Source of the DNA: Sporobolomyces roseus
Taxonomy: Eukaryota; Basidiomycota; Microbotryomycetes; Sporidiobolales; Sporidiobolaceae
Length of the DNA stretch: 64,000 bases
Reading direction: 5' to 3'
Assembly: GCA_016617785.1 (NCBI GenBank)
Contig: JADILM010000002.1
Location: forward strand, 806,001 to 870,000
The position numbers and the translations under genes are program-made. Below the pieces are notes generated by a model that did not search any database, had not been told where the DNA came from, and worked only from the letters and a program-made list of their open reading frames with translations. This document shows positions 1 through 12,200 of the stretch, one piece after another. Numbering within the stretch: position 1 is the stretch's first letter; each line of letters begins with the position of its first letter.

Positions 1-1583
1 AGCGCAAAATGCGAGAATTCAATCTGCCTTGTGAGCCTCATCGACGTCCGCCTCTCGTTCAGTTCAGCACTCACCCTTTCCCTGGATTCAGCTCTCACGT
101 ACGGTCAAGGGGTAGCTTCATTGCTCGTACGTCATGGATTCTGTTCCAATGCTCCTCTCCTCGAACACAGTGCTGAGATACTTGAGCACGTCTAGCTTCG
201 CTTCAATCCAACTCAACTCTCGCAGGACAAGCTACTCGCCCTCCTCATCTCGTCAACCGAAGGACTAGCGCATGCATCCACGACCACGGAGGTCCCATCT
301 CGTCGCATCACTCTTCCCGTCGTCTTCGACGATTCGATCTCGGCAGAAGCGATCACACGGTATATGACCTCGACTCGCAAGAAGGCAGTGTACCTACCTT
401 CGAATACCGAGTATCTAGCAAAAGCAGCAGGCGTCGATAGCGTTCAAGCAGTCGTCGATATGTTCTGCTCGTCTGAATGGTTCGTAACCTCGAGGTCGTT
501 CTTCTGTGGTCTACCGATGATGGCTCCGGTACGTCCTTACCTCAGGACCTATCGCTATCTCGCCTCTCTACCTACAGTCGGCTGACTTTTGATTCAAAAT
601 AGCTCGACAAGCGAGCTCTCATACCATCCCAAAAGTACAATCCAACACGTACATTTACAACTTGTGGAACGCTTGGTCTCGCAGGAGTGCAGTGCGCTAT
701 CTACCCTATGGCCTCGCCTGGAGGCTATCAGATTTTGGGTCGAACACTTTCTCCTTGGTCTGCGCTGGGGAGGTTCGAGGGAGAAGGGAGTGAGAGATGC
801 TTCTTGATGCGTTCATTCGATATTGTCAAGTGGGTTCCGATGGCAGAGGAAGAGTTCTCAAAGGTGAGCCCCGTCATTTCGTCAAATTCGAGACCTTTTC
901 TAATGCCGCTCCTCCTCGCAGATTGAGAGGGACTTCATCGCCGGGGCCTACATGCCCAAGATTGAAGAATATTCGCTGTCCGCGAAGAGTATGGCAGAGC
1001 TTGAGGAGGCAACGAAAGAGGAAGTCTCGAAGCTTCAGGAAAAGTATAAGACGAATCTCGATGAGCTCTCCATCGAGTGAGCACCCGACTTCTATCCTCA
1101 CAGCTAGATTGAAGTTGATCAGTGTCAACATGATCCACAGGGAGAATGCTTTGTATGCGGAATGGCTCGAGGAGAAGGAAAGAGAAGAAGAAGCGAATTC
1201 GCGAGGAGGAGCTACGGGCGGTGAAGGTCAGTCACGCATGTTTTTTTGCTACCAGTCGACAAACACTGACAAGCCTTACAAACTCACCTAGCTGCCGGGA
1301 CGCCGCTGAAGTCTCCCGCGCTCGGAACCGTTCGAGCGATTGACGTCCAAATCGGAGACGTCTTGTCAGCAGAGACAGCGCCGGTCAAGGTATGTGTCTC
1401 GCTCTCATCACATAACGACTAGAACTCTCTCACTCTGCTTCGACGAGAGTGCAGATCGAAGCTATGAAGACAGAGATCTCGATTCGAGTCGGTCGCAGGC
1501 TTGTCGGAAAGAAGGTTATTGGCATTGCGGCGAAAGTTGGCGACGTTATCAAAGCTGGCTCTCCTCTCTTGTATTGCGAGTGA
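1..1583 (+). CDS. DUR1,2: Urea amidolyase / urea carboxylase, C-terminal part (5' end outside window)
   Basis: This is the C-terminal part of the biotin-dependent enzyme that carboxylates urea to allophanate in the cytosol for nitrogen use. Spliced exons give an allophanate hydrolase subunit 1 (KipI-like) segment with LPVVFDDS, AVYLPSNTEYLAKAAG and YPMASPGGYQILGRT, then a helical linker around 930-1210, and finally a biotin carrier domain (1270-1583) with the EAMKTEI biotinylation motif around the modified lysine. The stop is at 1581-1583. An acceptor near 196 starts the exon encoding LRFNPTQLSQDKLLALL; the exon path before that is unclear. The amidase domain that would separate urea amidolyase from a stand-alone urea carboxylase lies outside the window, so the symbol is a best guess. 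Confidence 0.85.
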
Positions 1584-1866
1584 TTGTTGTAGTGTATCAT
1601 AAGTAACACGGTCTCTGAGTATCGCAAGAAAAGGCATCTCGTTTGGACCGCATTCGAGATTGGGCTTCGAGACAGCGAGACATCAAGTTTGCGCTACTTC
1701 AGCTTGCCCCTATGTCTCTCGTCCTAGATTTGTTGGCGAGGTGGAGGAGACGAAGCAAGAGGACAGACTTTTGCGAAAGATCTAAACAACTTGCGAAAAG
1801 TTGAGCGAAGAGGTCAACTTCCGACCAATCACTCCACAACTACGAATCACTACACAGAACAGTTAG

Positions 1867-3094
1867 ATGGCACCTAGATCACCTTCACCTCCACCTCGTC
1901 GCCGCGAACAAGGCCGCTCACCTCCTAGAAGGAACCGCTCTCGATCTCGCTCCCCTCCACCTCGCTCGAACAGAGACGACGACAGACACAGTGATAGGAG
2001 GGATAGGGACAATAATAGTGGCAGGCGCAACGATGAGTTTGATAGGAGAGAACGAGGAGGAGACAGGAGGGGAGATGGAAAATATGATCGAAGAGGAGAC
2101 GACCGTAGGCGCTCACGCTCACCGCCAAGTCGCTCGAATGCATCAAGGAACGATCGGGAGCAAGGCAGAGAGAAAGAAGCTGGTGATGGAGGATGGGGTA
2201 AAAAGGTCGGTTCTCCTGGGAGACCCTCGCAAGCCTTGCCATCCCAGCAGAGTTTGACAAGGAAGGACGGCGGAGAAGGAGAGGAAGCGGTCGCGAAATC
2301 GGTCGAACCAAACTTTCAGCAGTCAGGAGCGTTAGCAGCAGAAACAAAGTGAGTTTCGGAAGTACTTTCAGCTCTCCCTTGTGCGTGCTGACCTCCAATG
2401 ATCCTCACAGTACGCTACGAGGAGTAGTGCTCAAATACAATGAACCGCCAGAAGCAAGGAAACCTGTGCGAAACTGGAGGCTGTACGTTTTCAAAGGAAA
2501 GGAACAAGTCGGTATGCTCTATCTCCCCCTTCTCCATACCGAATCTCGGCTGACACTTCGAGATCTGTCCAGAGCTCTTCCATGTCCATCGTCAATCGGC
2601 TTATCTCGTCGGACGTGACCGAATCGTACATTTCTTGCCCTTCGAACCACCTCTGCGACTCTTTCCGTTCTTCGACTGATCTCACAAAGAACTTTCTCTA
2701 GGTCGCCGATATACCAGTCGATCATCCTTCCACCTCGAAACAACACGCTGTTCTTCAATTCCGACAAGTGACAGAGAGAAACGAATTTGGCGACACAAAG
2801 AGTTTGACAAAGTAGGTCTCCCTTCGAGCTTTCCCGCTCGATCGCGCGCTCTGAGATACTGACAGACTTTCATCCTGTGTAGACCATTCATCATTGACCT
2901 CGACTCGGCGAATGGGACGATGGTCAATGAAGAAGCGGTTCCCGCCTCTCGTTTCTACGAACTGAAAAGTGGTGATGGTTAGTTCGATCTTCTTTCCTCG
3001 CGCTCTCCAAAAGACTCACACTGACTCCTCGCGACCGGTAGTGCTCAAATTCGCTTTCTCGACTCGAGAATACGTTTTACTCGTAGAAACTTGA
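1867..3094 (+). CDS. SNIP1: SNIP1/Pml1-like FHA-domain splicing factor
   Basis: A nuclear phosphothreonine-binding protein related to SNIP1 and yeast Pml1, a subunit of the RES pre-mRNA retention and splicing complex. About 300 residues in roughly six exons. Residues 1-160 are Arg/Ser/Asp-rich and disordered (RSRSRSPP-type). The FHA domain follows with family landmarks: GVVLKYNEPPEAR, RQSAYLVGRD, DHPSTSKQHAVLQFR, DLDSANGTMVNEE and the terminal STREYVLLVE. The Gly-Arg, Ser-x-x-His and Asn-Gly phosphopeptide-contact positions are all present. The ATG at 1867 is the first in frame and follows a 283-bp gap from the DUR1,2 stop. SNIP1-like and Pml1-like are not separable by eye. Confidence 0.9.
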
Positions 3095-3264
3095 AATCGG
3101 TCAAAGGCAATTAGCATCCCTACCTCCAAGTATTTCCGCTGACTCTTAGAGCGTCCTTCAGCGTTGAGCAGACTCTGACTCAACATCCGCGGAATTGCGG
3201 ACCTTGTGTCTCCTCCGCTCTGCTCCTACCGCTTCTCTCTTCCTCTTTCTCTCACTTTCCCAAC

Positions 3265-4603
3265 ATGTTCTTCATCCCTCGCCCAAGACCACGGTATGGG
3301 ACGGTAGCGGCGAACGACTCGGGCGATTCAGAGGAGGAGAAGCGGCCGATCGCACCAACCGTTTCCGGTCAAGACCACCAAACTTTCGTCGAAACGCTCA
3401 AGCGAATACAAGAACACCAGCAGCCTGCAGAAGTCAATCGTCTAACTTGCTGGTTCATTCGCCTCTTCCCTATCCTCGCAACACTCTCCTGGACCGTCAC
3501 TTGGCTTTTCCTGCTCTTCGCATGGATCTTCGTCGACCGCCTCGACCGCTACAGCTCCACGATCGCAGCCGTGCCCTCGTTATCTGAAGTCATGAGTGAA
3601 CATACGACGATAACATTGTTCGGCAACATCGCGACGGCCGTCCTTCTCCTCCAATCTCTCGAACAAGAACGATTCTTGCGTTACAAGCGGGTTCTCATCG
3701 AAGCGACAGAGGAGAGATGGCTTTGGATTACAGTAGGCCTATTAGACTGCTTCCTTGGTGCTCTCGGAGCAACCGCCTTGTTCCTCATGCCCATCTTGTG
3801 AGCGATCTTCTGCACGCGTCTACTTTTCGCAAAGACTAATCTCGATTTGTACGATCAGCAACTTGAAAGAGTTCCCTCAACTACATCAGATCATCAAATC
3901 ATCTTTCTTCGTATTCATTGCACTCAGTGGTCTCCTCAATACAGTCGAGGTTGAGCACCTCTGGCATGAACAGTGAGTGATTCTACTCTTTATTCTTTCC
4001 CGCCAGCTGCTGATCTTCTTGGTTCACCTGTCACAGTCCAGATCGACATGATCTGAAAGCTGGGACATTTCTCAAATACAACTTCATGTGGATCTTCATC
4101 ACTTGCGGTGTGATTTCGAGACTGGTTGCGGGATTCTGTCAATCTTCGAGGGTGGATGTCGATTACGAGCAGTGCTACCGAGTCAACAGTGAGTCTCTAT
4201 GCCTCGTCAGCAAACTTTATACTGACTGATCATCCGTTCGAACACAGCCGCCTCTGCAATCCTCGAATGGGTTATCTGCCTCGCTCTTTCCGGGTTCCTC
4301 TCGACTCTCGCACTCGACGTTTGGCCCATCTCGCGACACCTTCCTGTTCATCCTCGCTTCTCTGCAACGTCAGAAGGTCTTTCACACGTTCACCACGGCA
4401 AGGACGACAAAGTCGAGATTCCTCCTGGTCTCGAAATTCGACGTTTGCCCATGATGACGAGGACTGGAATAGTCGGTTACGGTAATGGATGGACGGACAG
4501 AGGAGTGGAAGATCCCGAGTTTGCGTGGTATGAGATGGGCACAAGCGGGAATCGGAGACGAGATTCAGCGAAGAAAAGGCGTTCTCGCAAAATTTCAGTT
4601 TGA
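3265..4603 (+). CDS. Frag1/DRAM/Sfk1-family membrane protein
   Basis: A predicted polytopic membrane protein of about 386 residues in four exons (introns near 3800-3858, 3974-4035 and 4190-4247). A polar N-terminus of about 65 residues precedes the first membrane segment, and about five or six hydrophobic stretches follow. Exon 3 encodes FLKYNFMWIFITCGVISRL and a Cys-containing luminal loop; exon 4 gives AILEWVICLALSGFLSTLALD, resembling the late helices of the Frag1/DRAM/Sfk1 fold. The tail is basic (KKRRSRKIS). Members act in GPI-anchor remodelling (Cwh43 N-terminus), autophagy (DRAM) or plasma-membrane lipid control (Sfk1); the sequence does not say which applies. It converges on MED16 with 63 bp between stops. 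Confidence 0.65.
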
Positions 4604-4666
4604 AGGGTCGTCCTTAGTAACGGGCAGTATTTGCACTTTGAGAAGATCACTATTGAGTTCTGTACT

Positions 4667-7600
4667 TCAGATGGATCTCCACAAGCCCCCGCAAGCGCAT
4701 CGAGACCTCCAACCTTCTTCGAACGATGCCCAAACTCCCGAACCTCCTGTCGGGCTGACCGCTCCACTCTTCTTCCCACAACGGAGACATTGCTTCATCA
4801 TCAGTTGACTTTTGTTCTGCGGGTTGTTGGATCGAGGTAATTGACATTTTCGGATGGCGTCCCATTCGACAGCGGCGGAGGGAAGAGGAGATTTTGGAGG
4901 AGAAGGGAGAGAATCGCTGGCGTTCGGTGTGAGAGACGGGTAAGCTTCTCGTAGAAGGGCGAGGACTGCTGTGGCCTGAGGATACACCGTTTGCGGAACG
5001 ATGAGAGTGGACAAGCTTGAGCTGAACGAGAAGCCTAAAAGACCGATGAAAGTGGGTTAGTCGAGCTCGATAAAATAGGTCCACGCCGTATGCTTACCTC
5101 CGATCAATCCCTCGATATCCGCGACTTTCTCGAGAACACTTTTCCATTTCTCGAGTCCACCTGCCGCTCCTCGAACCGCATCTTCGACGACTTTTCCCGC
5201 CAAATCCACCATTTCCTGTTCAGCAACCCCCATTCCAGGCTCTGGAGCGAGGGAGAGTGCTGAAAGGGTCGAGGAAAGGCCGAGTAACGAAGTGTAAAGT
5301 CGCGTGTGGAGAGAGCGAGAAAGAGGGTGAAGGAAGTGAAGCAAGAGTGCTGAAGGTGGATCGACTATGCGCGCGGACACAGTGTCAGTATACCTGCAGA
5401 TTATATTGAAGATGCGGGACGGGCACAGGCATACCTGATGAAGAACGAAGAGTATCTCGAATCAGCTGCTCGACGAAATGAGCGTACCAATTCGCGTGTC
5501 CGACGAGCGGCCACAACGCGTCTGTAGTTCATATTTGAGCGCGTCGGTGAGCGTTCGGTAAGAGAGAGGAAACAGCTGCGAGCTCACCTGTCTCGCAACG
5601 ATAACCGGGAATCTTTTCCGCTCCTCTTTGTCTCTTCTCAACCTTCGTGAACGCTCTTACAGCAGCAGCACACTCGACGAGTCCTTCGGCAGTCTTCATT
5701 TTCGACCTGGACGATGCATCCGAGGTATTTGAGGAGTTGAAGAGAGCCGCTGCGATGCCTAGGATATCGAATTGGATAGAGGTATTTTGAAGAGGTCGCG
5801 AAGGTGGAAGTTGGGCTTGTACGAGCGAATGAGTGTCTTCGAGTAGATCCGAAATAGCTTGCGCTGTAAAGACGAGCGAATCATGAATTCAGCTCCAGAA
5901 GGCAATGGCAAAGAGCAAGAAAAGCTTACAATCCCTCTTGTCAGAAGTTGCGACACCTATAACATCTGCTGCGTCTCCTTGTCTGATCAATGAGAGGGCT
6001 AGTCGAGAAGCGCAGTCTTCTTCGGTTGATTCGATCAGAGGGGAAGCGGCGATTACTGGTCGTAGAGGCGAGTTTGAGAGGGATTGAGGGAGTGAAACAA
6101 CGATTGCGCTATTGGGGGATAGTAGAAGCGAGTTGTAGACTGTTGCGAGGAAGAGTCAGCAGCCTCAAAGACGCACAAATTGTGAGATCGGTCTAACAGT
6201 TTCGAGAAGGTAGAATGGTTTGGCGTTCGGAACTGAGAGGAAGCAAAGTATCGCTGAACGTATCCATTCTCGTCAGCTCTCCTGTTGGTGTGAAACACAC
6301 GAAAGGAGCTCACGAGCTGAATATCGCGACTTTGCTACTCCAGCTATCCCGGTTCGTCTCTTCCGACATTTCACTCGCACCGTCGCGATTCGCAAGGACA
6401 GCGACGAACGAGGAAAGCGTCCTAGTCGTGGGTCGAGCGGCGAGAGCGGTAAGGACAGCAGAATCGGGGAGCACAGCTTCCGAAGCAAATCGAGTGCACT
6501 ACGAGGTCAAGTCCTTCAGATCAGCACAATGTCACTAACGGCTGATCACGAGACGACTCACCCATTCTCCGAGATCGACATTCGATACGTCTGCTTTCTT
6601 GCATTCGAGACTCGCGAACGCTTCGCTCAATTGATATTGTTCTTGCGAGAGGCAGTAGCTGGACAAAGAAGATCGAGGAGAGTCTGCAACTGCGAGATGT
6701 GTCAGTATGAGATAAGATGAGAGTGTGAGATACATGCTCACGGCTCAATGAGGTACAGACGACGAGTAAACGCAAGTCAACGGCTGATTCGCTATACGAC
6801 GAAGTCTCGGTCGTTGCTAATTCGGTATCTTCGAGGAACGCGAGGTGAGTGATACGATCGTCTTGTATTTGCTCAGTCGAGTCGGAGACGGATGCTTCAG
6901 AAGCGAATGTTGGAGGAGAAGCGAAGAAATGAGGTTGAGGTTTGACGGTGAGTCCTATGTCAACCTCTGTCTCAACATGATACTGCTGAAGTCGGTGAAA
7001 AGGAAAAGGAGGAAGACATACGAGGACCATCAACGTTCAGCATATCGATTTTGACCTCGCTCAATTCCACTTTCCATTGATCCTTCCCATTCTCTTCGTG
7101 AGATTCCGAATGCTCTCTCTCCCAAGCATCCCAATCTTTCGAGTCGGCATCTCCACTCGGTTGTTTGTGATCTTGTGGTTCTGTTTTGGGTACTACAGGT
7201 TTCGTGGGTTCCGAGGACCCAAACGCCGCATCGAGGGAAGCGAAATCGAAACCGTCCAACGCGGCGAGATCGAAATTCTCCTCCTCCATATTCATATCGA
7301 GATCCGGGACAATCGTTGCATTTGAGAGGGATTGTGAGGCGATGGGAGGTGGTACGAGAGGGACTGAGGGGTTTGGAGCAGCGGCTGGAGAAGGTCGAGG
7401 TCTCGATCTTGATCTTCTAGTAAGCGTAGCAACCATGAACGTTGTCAATCCAGCTTCACTTGTCACCTTTGATCCTCTCACTGCACCGAGATCAGCCATT
7501 CTCACTCTCCTCCTCCCATGTCCTCCATTCTGATTTTCACCTTCGATCGTGTTTGCCAATTCTGCAGCTCGTAACTCTTCTTTCAATGCTGCGTTACCAG

Positions 7601-8933
7601 CTCCGGCAGCTGGAGACGGGGCAATTGGCATAGGAAGGCTCGAATCGAGTGAAGGGAGTGTCGAGACGAGGGAACCGACTAGTTGGGAGATTGAAGATGT
7701 TGGGGTCGGTTGATCGACAGGTGCTGATACGATTTGATTCCCAGTGGGTAGCGAGCCGATAGAAGGGATAGAAGGGTTGATCGAGGTCGCGAGAGATGTC
7801 GGGGGAGTTGGAACGGCGGTGAGCGAGAGAGCTCGACGAGAAGGGGAAGCTGCAGTTACTTCGGGGAGGTCGGAGGTACCAGATCGAGGAGAAGCGAGTG
7901 CGGAAGGAGGAGGATGAAGTGGCATGCAGACGATGTTCGGGAGTAGAGGCGAAGTTCGAGGTAAATGAACGAAGACGATCTACGCGAACTCTGCCTCATA
8001 TCAGCTCACCATACTTCGCTCAATACGAGGTGATAGAGCTCAGATCACGTACCTCGTCGGAAGAGAGAACAGCAACGAAAGCTGCACCACTGATCGGGGA
8101 TGATCTCGGAGGAGCACAAGAGAAAGGTTGCGAAGTCGAGCTCTGTGTACCATCATTCATATCTGACGGTACGTAGCCTGGTGTAGGGTACCACTACAAG
8201 CTCGATGGATGATGAGTGAGTGCGAATGCAACAGATCAAGCGAGGGATGCTCACAGCTCTTGGTTCTCCAACCCATCTCACGCTGACAACCTCTTTCCCA
8301 TCGACTCCGCTGACGAGGTTCCCTCCTCCACTACCTCTCGCTCCGAACCTTCCCGCTTGTTCATGCAAGATCATTGACCATTGATCAATACATCCAGTAT
8401 CAGCTTGTTCAAACACCGTTAAATAATCGTCCATCCCATCATTCTCTGCATCTCCCGATCCCGACACGCATAACAAGTAAGCTCCATCTGGTGAGAACGA
8501 GAGTAGCTTGATCTGATTTGACGAAGCGGAGAAGGTGGAATTCTGATCGGAAGCGAAGAAAGAGGTGAGGGGAAGTTGGAGGTTGAAGCTGAATCGAGGG
8601 GAAGAAGCAGTCGTAGAGCCTGAAAGATAGGTTAGGCTGATCGTGAGGGGTTGGGGAGGTTCAGGGATCTCGAGGGAAGACTTGAAAAGCGATTCGGCTG
8701 ATGAAGTGGACGAGCGACGAGGGGCTAAAGCGATTAGGTTTGAGGTCGGGGAGAATGCAGCGGGACTATCAAAACACGCTCTGAGTCAGCTCGAATTGTT
8801 CTTTGAGCGTGTGAGAGAGGTTTGCTGACCATGTTGTTGGAGAATCGTTGGATGCGAGGAGAGTAGCAAGGTCGCGAGTTCTGTTGTATGTCTGATCTGC
8901 CCTAGGAGTAGCCAAGCGCCTTCGCTTGTTCAT
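4667..8933 (-). CDS. MED16: Mediator complex subunit 16 (Med16/Sin4)
   Basis: A tail-module subunit of Mediator that relays activator signals to RNA polymerase II. Many exons on the minus strand, with a product estimated above 1,000 residues. The start is the first ATG (8931-8933, MNKRRRLATPRAD). The N-terminal half has beta-propeller-like strands (LLCVSGSGD, VVSVRWVGEPR). A long disordered Pro/Ser/Ala insert lies at about 7150-7920. The middle segment has VELSEVKIDMLNVDG and RITHLAFL, and the C-terminal half has GHANWYAHFVEQLIRDTL. The last exon carries the Med16 zinc-binding end, CLRCGKKSG ... CACGGLWRSI, before the stop at 4667-4669. It is divergent from POL2. Exact middle exon borders were not all resolved. 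Confidence 0.85.
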
Positions 8934-9295
8934 GATCGAGTTGGCTCGACGGATGAGCAGTTCTTTGATGGAAAGAGAGAGACGAAGCCGTCGACCCCTA
9001 ATTCTTAACGAAGTCTTCTTCGACTTGGGGCTGATTCTGAGTGGGAAGTCTGTACAGTACGCTTTATTGACTAGAATACTGTCACTCTCGTATACAACGG
9101 AAGAGTGGGATAATTCGTCTCGTTTCTCGAATTCGCAAAATTGAATCTCAAAGTGCTTCATCTGCCAATCACTTCCGCTCTACTCGTTAACGGGATTACA
9201 TACGACTACGAATTATCTACACGTTCTAACAACGCGTCCAACCTCAAGCAACGCATTTTCGCGTAGATCGACTCTTCAGCGCCTGAAACCTTCGG
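8934..9295. promoter_or_regulatory. Divergent MED16/POL2 promoter region
   Basis: A 362-bp gap between the start codons of MED16 (minus) and POL2 (plus). An ACGCGT hexamer, the MluI cell-cycle box bound by MBF-type factors in yeasts, lies at 9232-9237, 59 bp before the POL2 ATG. No convincing open reading frame was seen. Confidence 0.5.
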
Positions 9296-12200
9296 ATGGG
9301 AAAGGCGTTCAACAAGTTTGCCGGACGAGGAGGGAACGGCAGAGGTGGCGGAGGAGGTAGCTGGAGAGGATCTAGAGGTAGAGGGAGAGGTAGAGGAGGT
9401 CATACGGGAGGAGCGATTCTCAAAACTGAACAAGATGGAACGAGAATGGATGACAGACAAGAGGATTCAAAGGTACGTTTCCTTTTCTTCAGTCCTCCTT
9501 GCTAGTTCTACTCTAGAGAGCTGACGCGTAATGTTGACGAATCTGCAGGCTTGGGACGAGTTGGATGAAAAATTGGGATTCCCGAAACTCTCGCAAGGTG
9601 CACCTAGACAAGGTTGGCTAGTCAATATGAAGGAGGTAAGAGGTTCTGGTATCTGGAAACGCGAATCGGCAGGGGAAACTGATGTTGGGCGACGAATTTA
9701 GACTCTCGTTATCGACGATTCAGGAGCAAAAATGACCACGAAAGCTGGAGTTGACTACTACTTCATTCAAGACGATGGTGGAATGTTCAAGAGCACGATC
9801 TCCTACGAACCATACTTCTACATTGCAACGAGAGTGCGTCGATTTCCCATGTCTCTCCTTTCCTTTCCAGAACCAGAACTCACGTCACCTCGTGTCACAG
9901 GCTGGTCAAGAGGGTCAAGTGGAAGAGTGGCTGATGCGCAAGTATGAGGACTTCATTACGAAACTAAAGCGAGTGAGGAAAGAGGATCTCAAACTGGTAC
10001 GTCGAAAACTCTTTCCTCTCCTCGACAAATCTAGCTCACATCCGAGTCGCTGCAGCCTAATCATCTGCTCGGATATCGACGAGAATACATCGCCCTCTAC
10101 TTCCGCAACCAGAACGATCTCTTCACAGTCCGACGAGAATTGCTACCTTTAGCCACCAAGAATCGAGAACGACTAGACGCCGTCGATACCTATGCGGAAG
10201 TAGTAGCTTCCGAGAGCAATTTCGCCAACCTGGGAATGGATTATGATATGGAAGATGCGTTTGGAGCTGGAGGAGCAGGCGGGAGAGGTGGAGGAGGGTT
10301 CGCGAAAGAAGCTGGTGCGAAACAAGGGAAACCAGAGGATGCGATTCTCGATATCAGGGAATACGATGTACCGTATTATCTACGAGTAGCTATCGACAAG
10401 AGTGAGTTTTTCCTGTTTTCTCACCGGAATGAGTCCGTACTGACTTCTCTTCCGATTCTTCAGATATTCGAGTCGGATTATGGTATGAAGTGACACCATC
10501 GCAAGAGGGAGGAGAGATCAGCTTCAAACGATTAGAGGAACGTGTCGCTCGTGCTGAACCAGTCGTACTCGCATTCGATATTGAAACTACGAAAGCACCC
10601 CTCAAATTCCCGGATCAAATGACGGATCAAGTCATGATGATTTCGTACATGATCGATGGACAGGTGCGCTTACTTCTACCCTTCACTGCAGTTCTTGTGT
10701 TCGAGGCTGATCCGCGTCGAAATGAACAGGGTTTCCTCATTACGAATCGAGAAATCGTTAGTTCCGACATCGAAGATTTCGAATACACTCCCAAACCAGA
10801 CTACGAGGGTCCTTTCGTGATCTTCAATGAAGCTGACGAGGTGAGTAGCTCAGAGACCAGACTGAACGTGAAGGAGACTAACGAGTTTTGGACTTCGCAG
10901 GCTGCAACTATCCGACGATTCTTCGAACATTTCCGTGAAGCGAGACCAACTGTCGTAGCGACTTACAACGGAGACTCATTCGATTTCCCTTTCCTTCTCG
11001 CCCGAGCTACGATTCACGGAATCGACATGTATCAAGAGATCGGATTCATCAAGGATCAGGAAGAGGAGTTCAAGAGTAGGAGTTGCGTTCACATGGATTG
11101 CTTCCGGTGGGTATTCGTTTACTCTTGATCGTTTGAAGAACTGGACTGATCAAGTGTTTGAATCCTCCCTAGATGGGTGAAACGAGATTCTTACCTGCCT
11201 CAAGGTAGTCAGGGTTTGAAAGCTGTCACAGTCGCCAAGCTCGGATACAACCCTATCGAATTGGATCCCGAGCTGATGACACCGTAAGTCTGAGTCTTGC
11301 TGTCGTCATCGGATCGTCTGCTCACTTTTTCGATTCTTTCGCAGATACGCTGTCGAACACCCTCAAATTCTAGCTCAATACTCCGTCTCAGATGCTGTCG
11401 CTACCTACTACCTCTACATGAAATACGTTCACCCTTTCGTCTTCTCGCTGTGCAACATCATTCCTCTCAACCCCGACGAAGTCTTGCGGAAAGGATCGGG
11501 AACTCTCTGCGAAACCCTTCTCATGGTGAGCTTCCCTTCTTTTGTCCCCGACTCCTGATCACTCGCTGACTCCATGCTGGTCCCTGCGCTAGGTTGAGTC
11601 GTATCGATCTGAAGTCATCATGCCGAATCGTCACGTCGAATCTCAAAGCAACATGTACGAGGGACATCTCCTCGAGTCGGAAACGTATGTCGGAGGTCAC
11701 GTTGAAGCTCTCGAGGCTGGAGTTTTCCGGTCCGACATCTCGACGGACTTCAAGATTGTTCCGAGCGCGATTCAACAGGTGAGTTTCCATTCATCACTCG
11801 CTTTCTCCCGTCGAGACGATACTGAGCTGCGCCACCTCGACATAGCTCATCGACGATCTCGACGATGCTCTCGTGTTCGCTCTCGCCAAAGAAGGTGGAA
11901 AGCCAGTTTCGGTCGATGAAGTTGAAAATTACGACGAAGTCAAAGGTCAGATCGTCGAGATGCTCGAAGAACTTCGCGACAACCCTCTCCGATCCGATAC
12001 TCCTCTCATCTACCATCTCGACGTCGCCGCCATGTATCCCAACATCATGTTGTCAAATCGACTTCAACCGGATTCAGTCGTGACAGAGGCAGATTGTGCC
12101 GCTTGCGATTACAATCGACCTGGGAAGCAATGTCAGAGGAAGATGACTTGGGCATGGAGGGGAGAATACTTTCCGGCAGAGTTGGGAGAATTCAAAATGG

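Noticed and set aside
9318..9524. Acidic open frame ([12 protein letters not shown]...) overlapping the POL2 N-terminus
   Set aside because: It has no ATG (it begins at TTG) and does not join the polymerase exon 2 in phase; the Gly/Arg frame from 9296 does.
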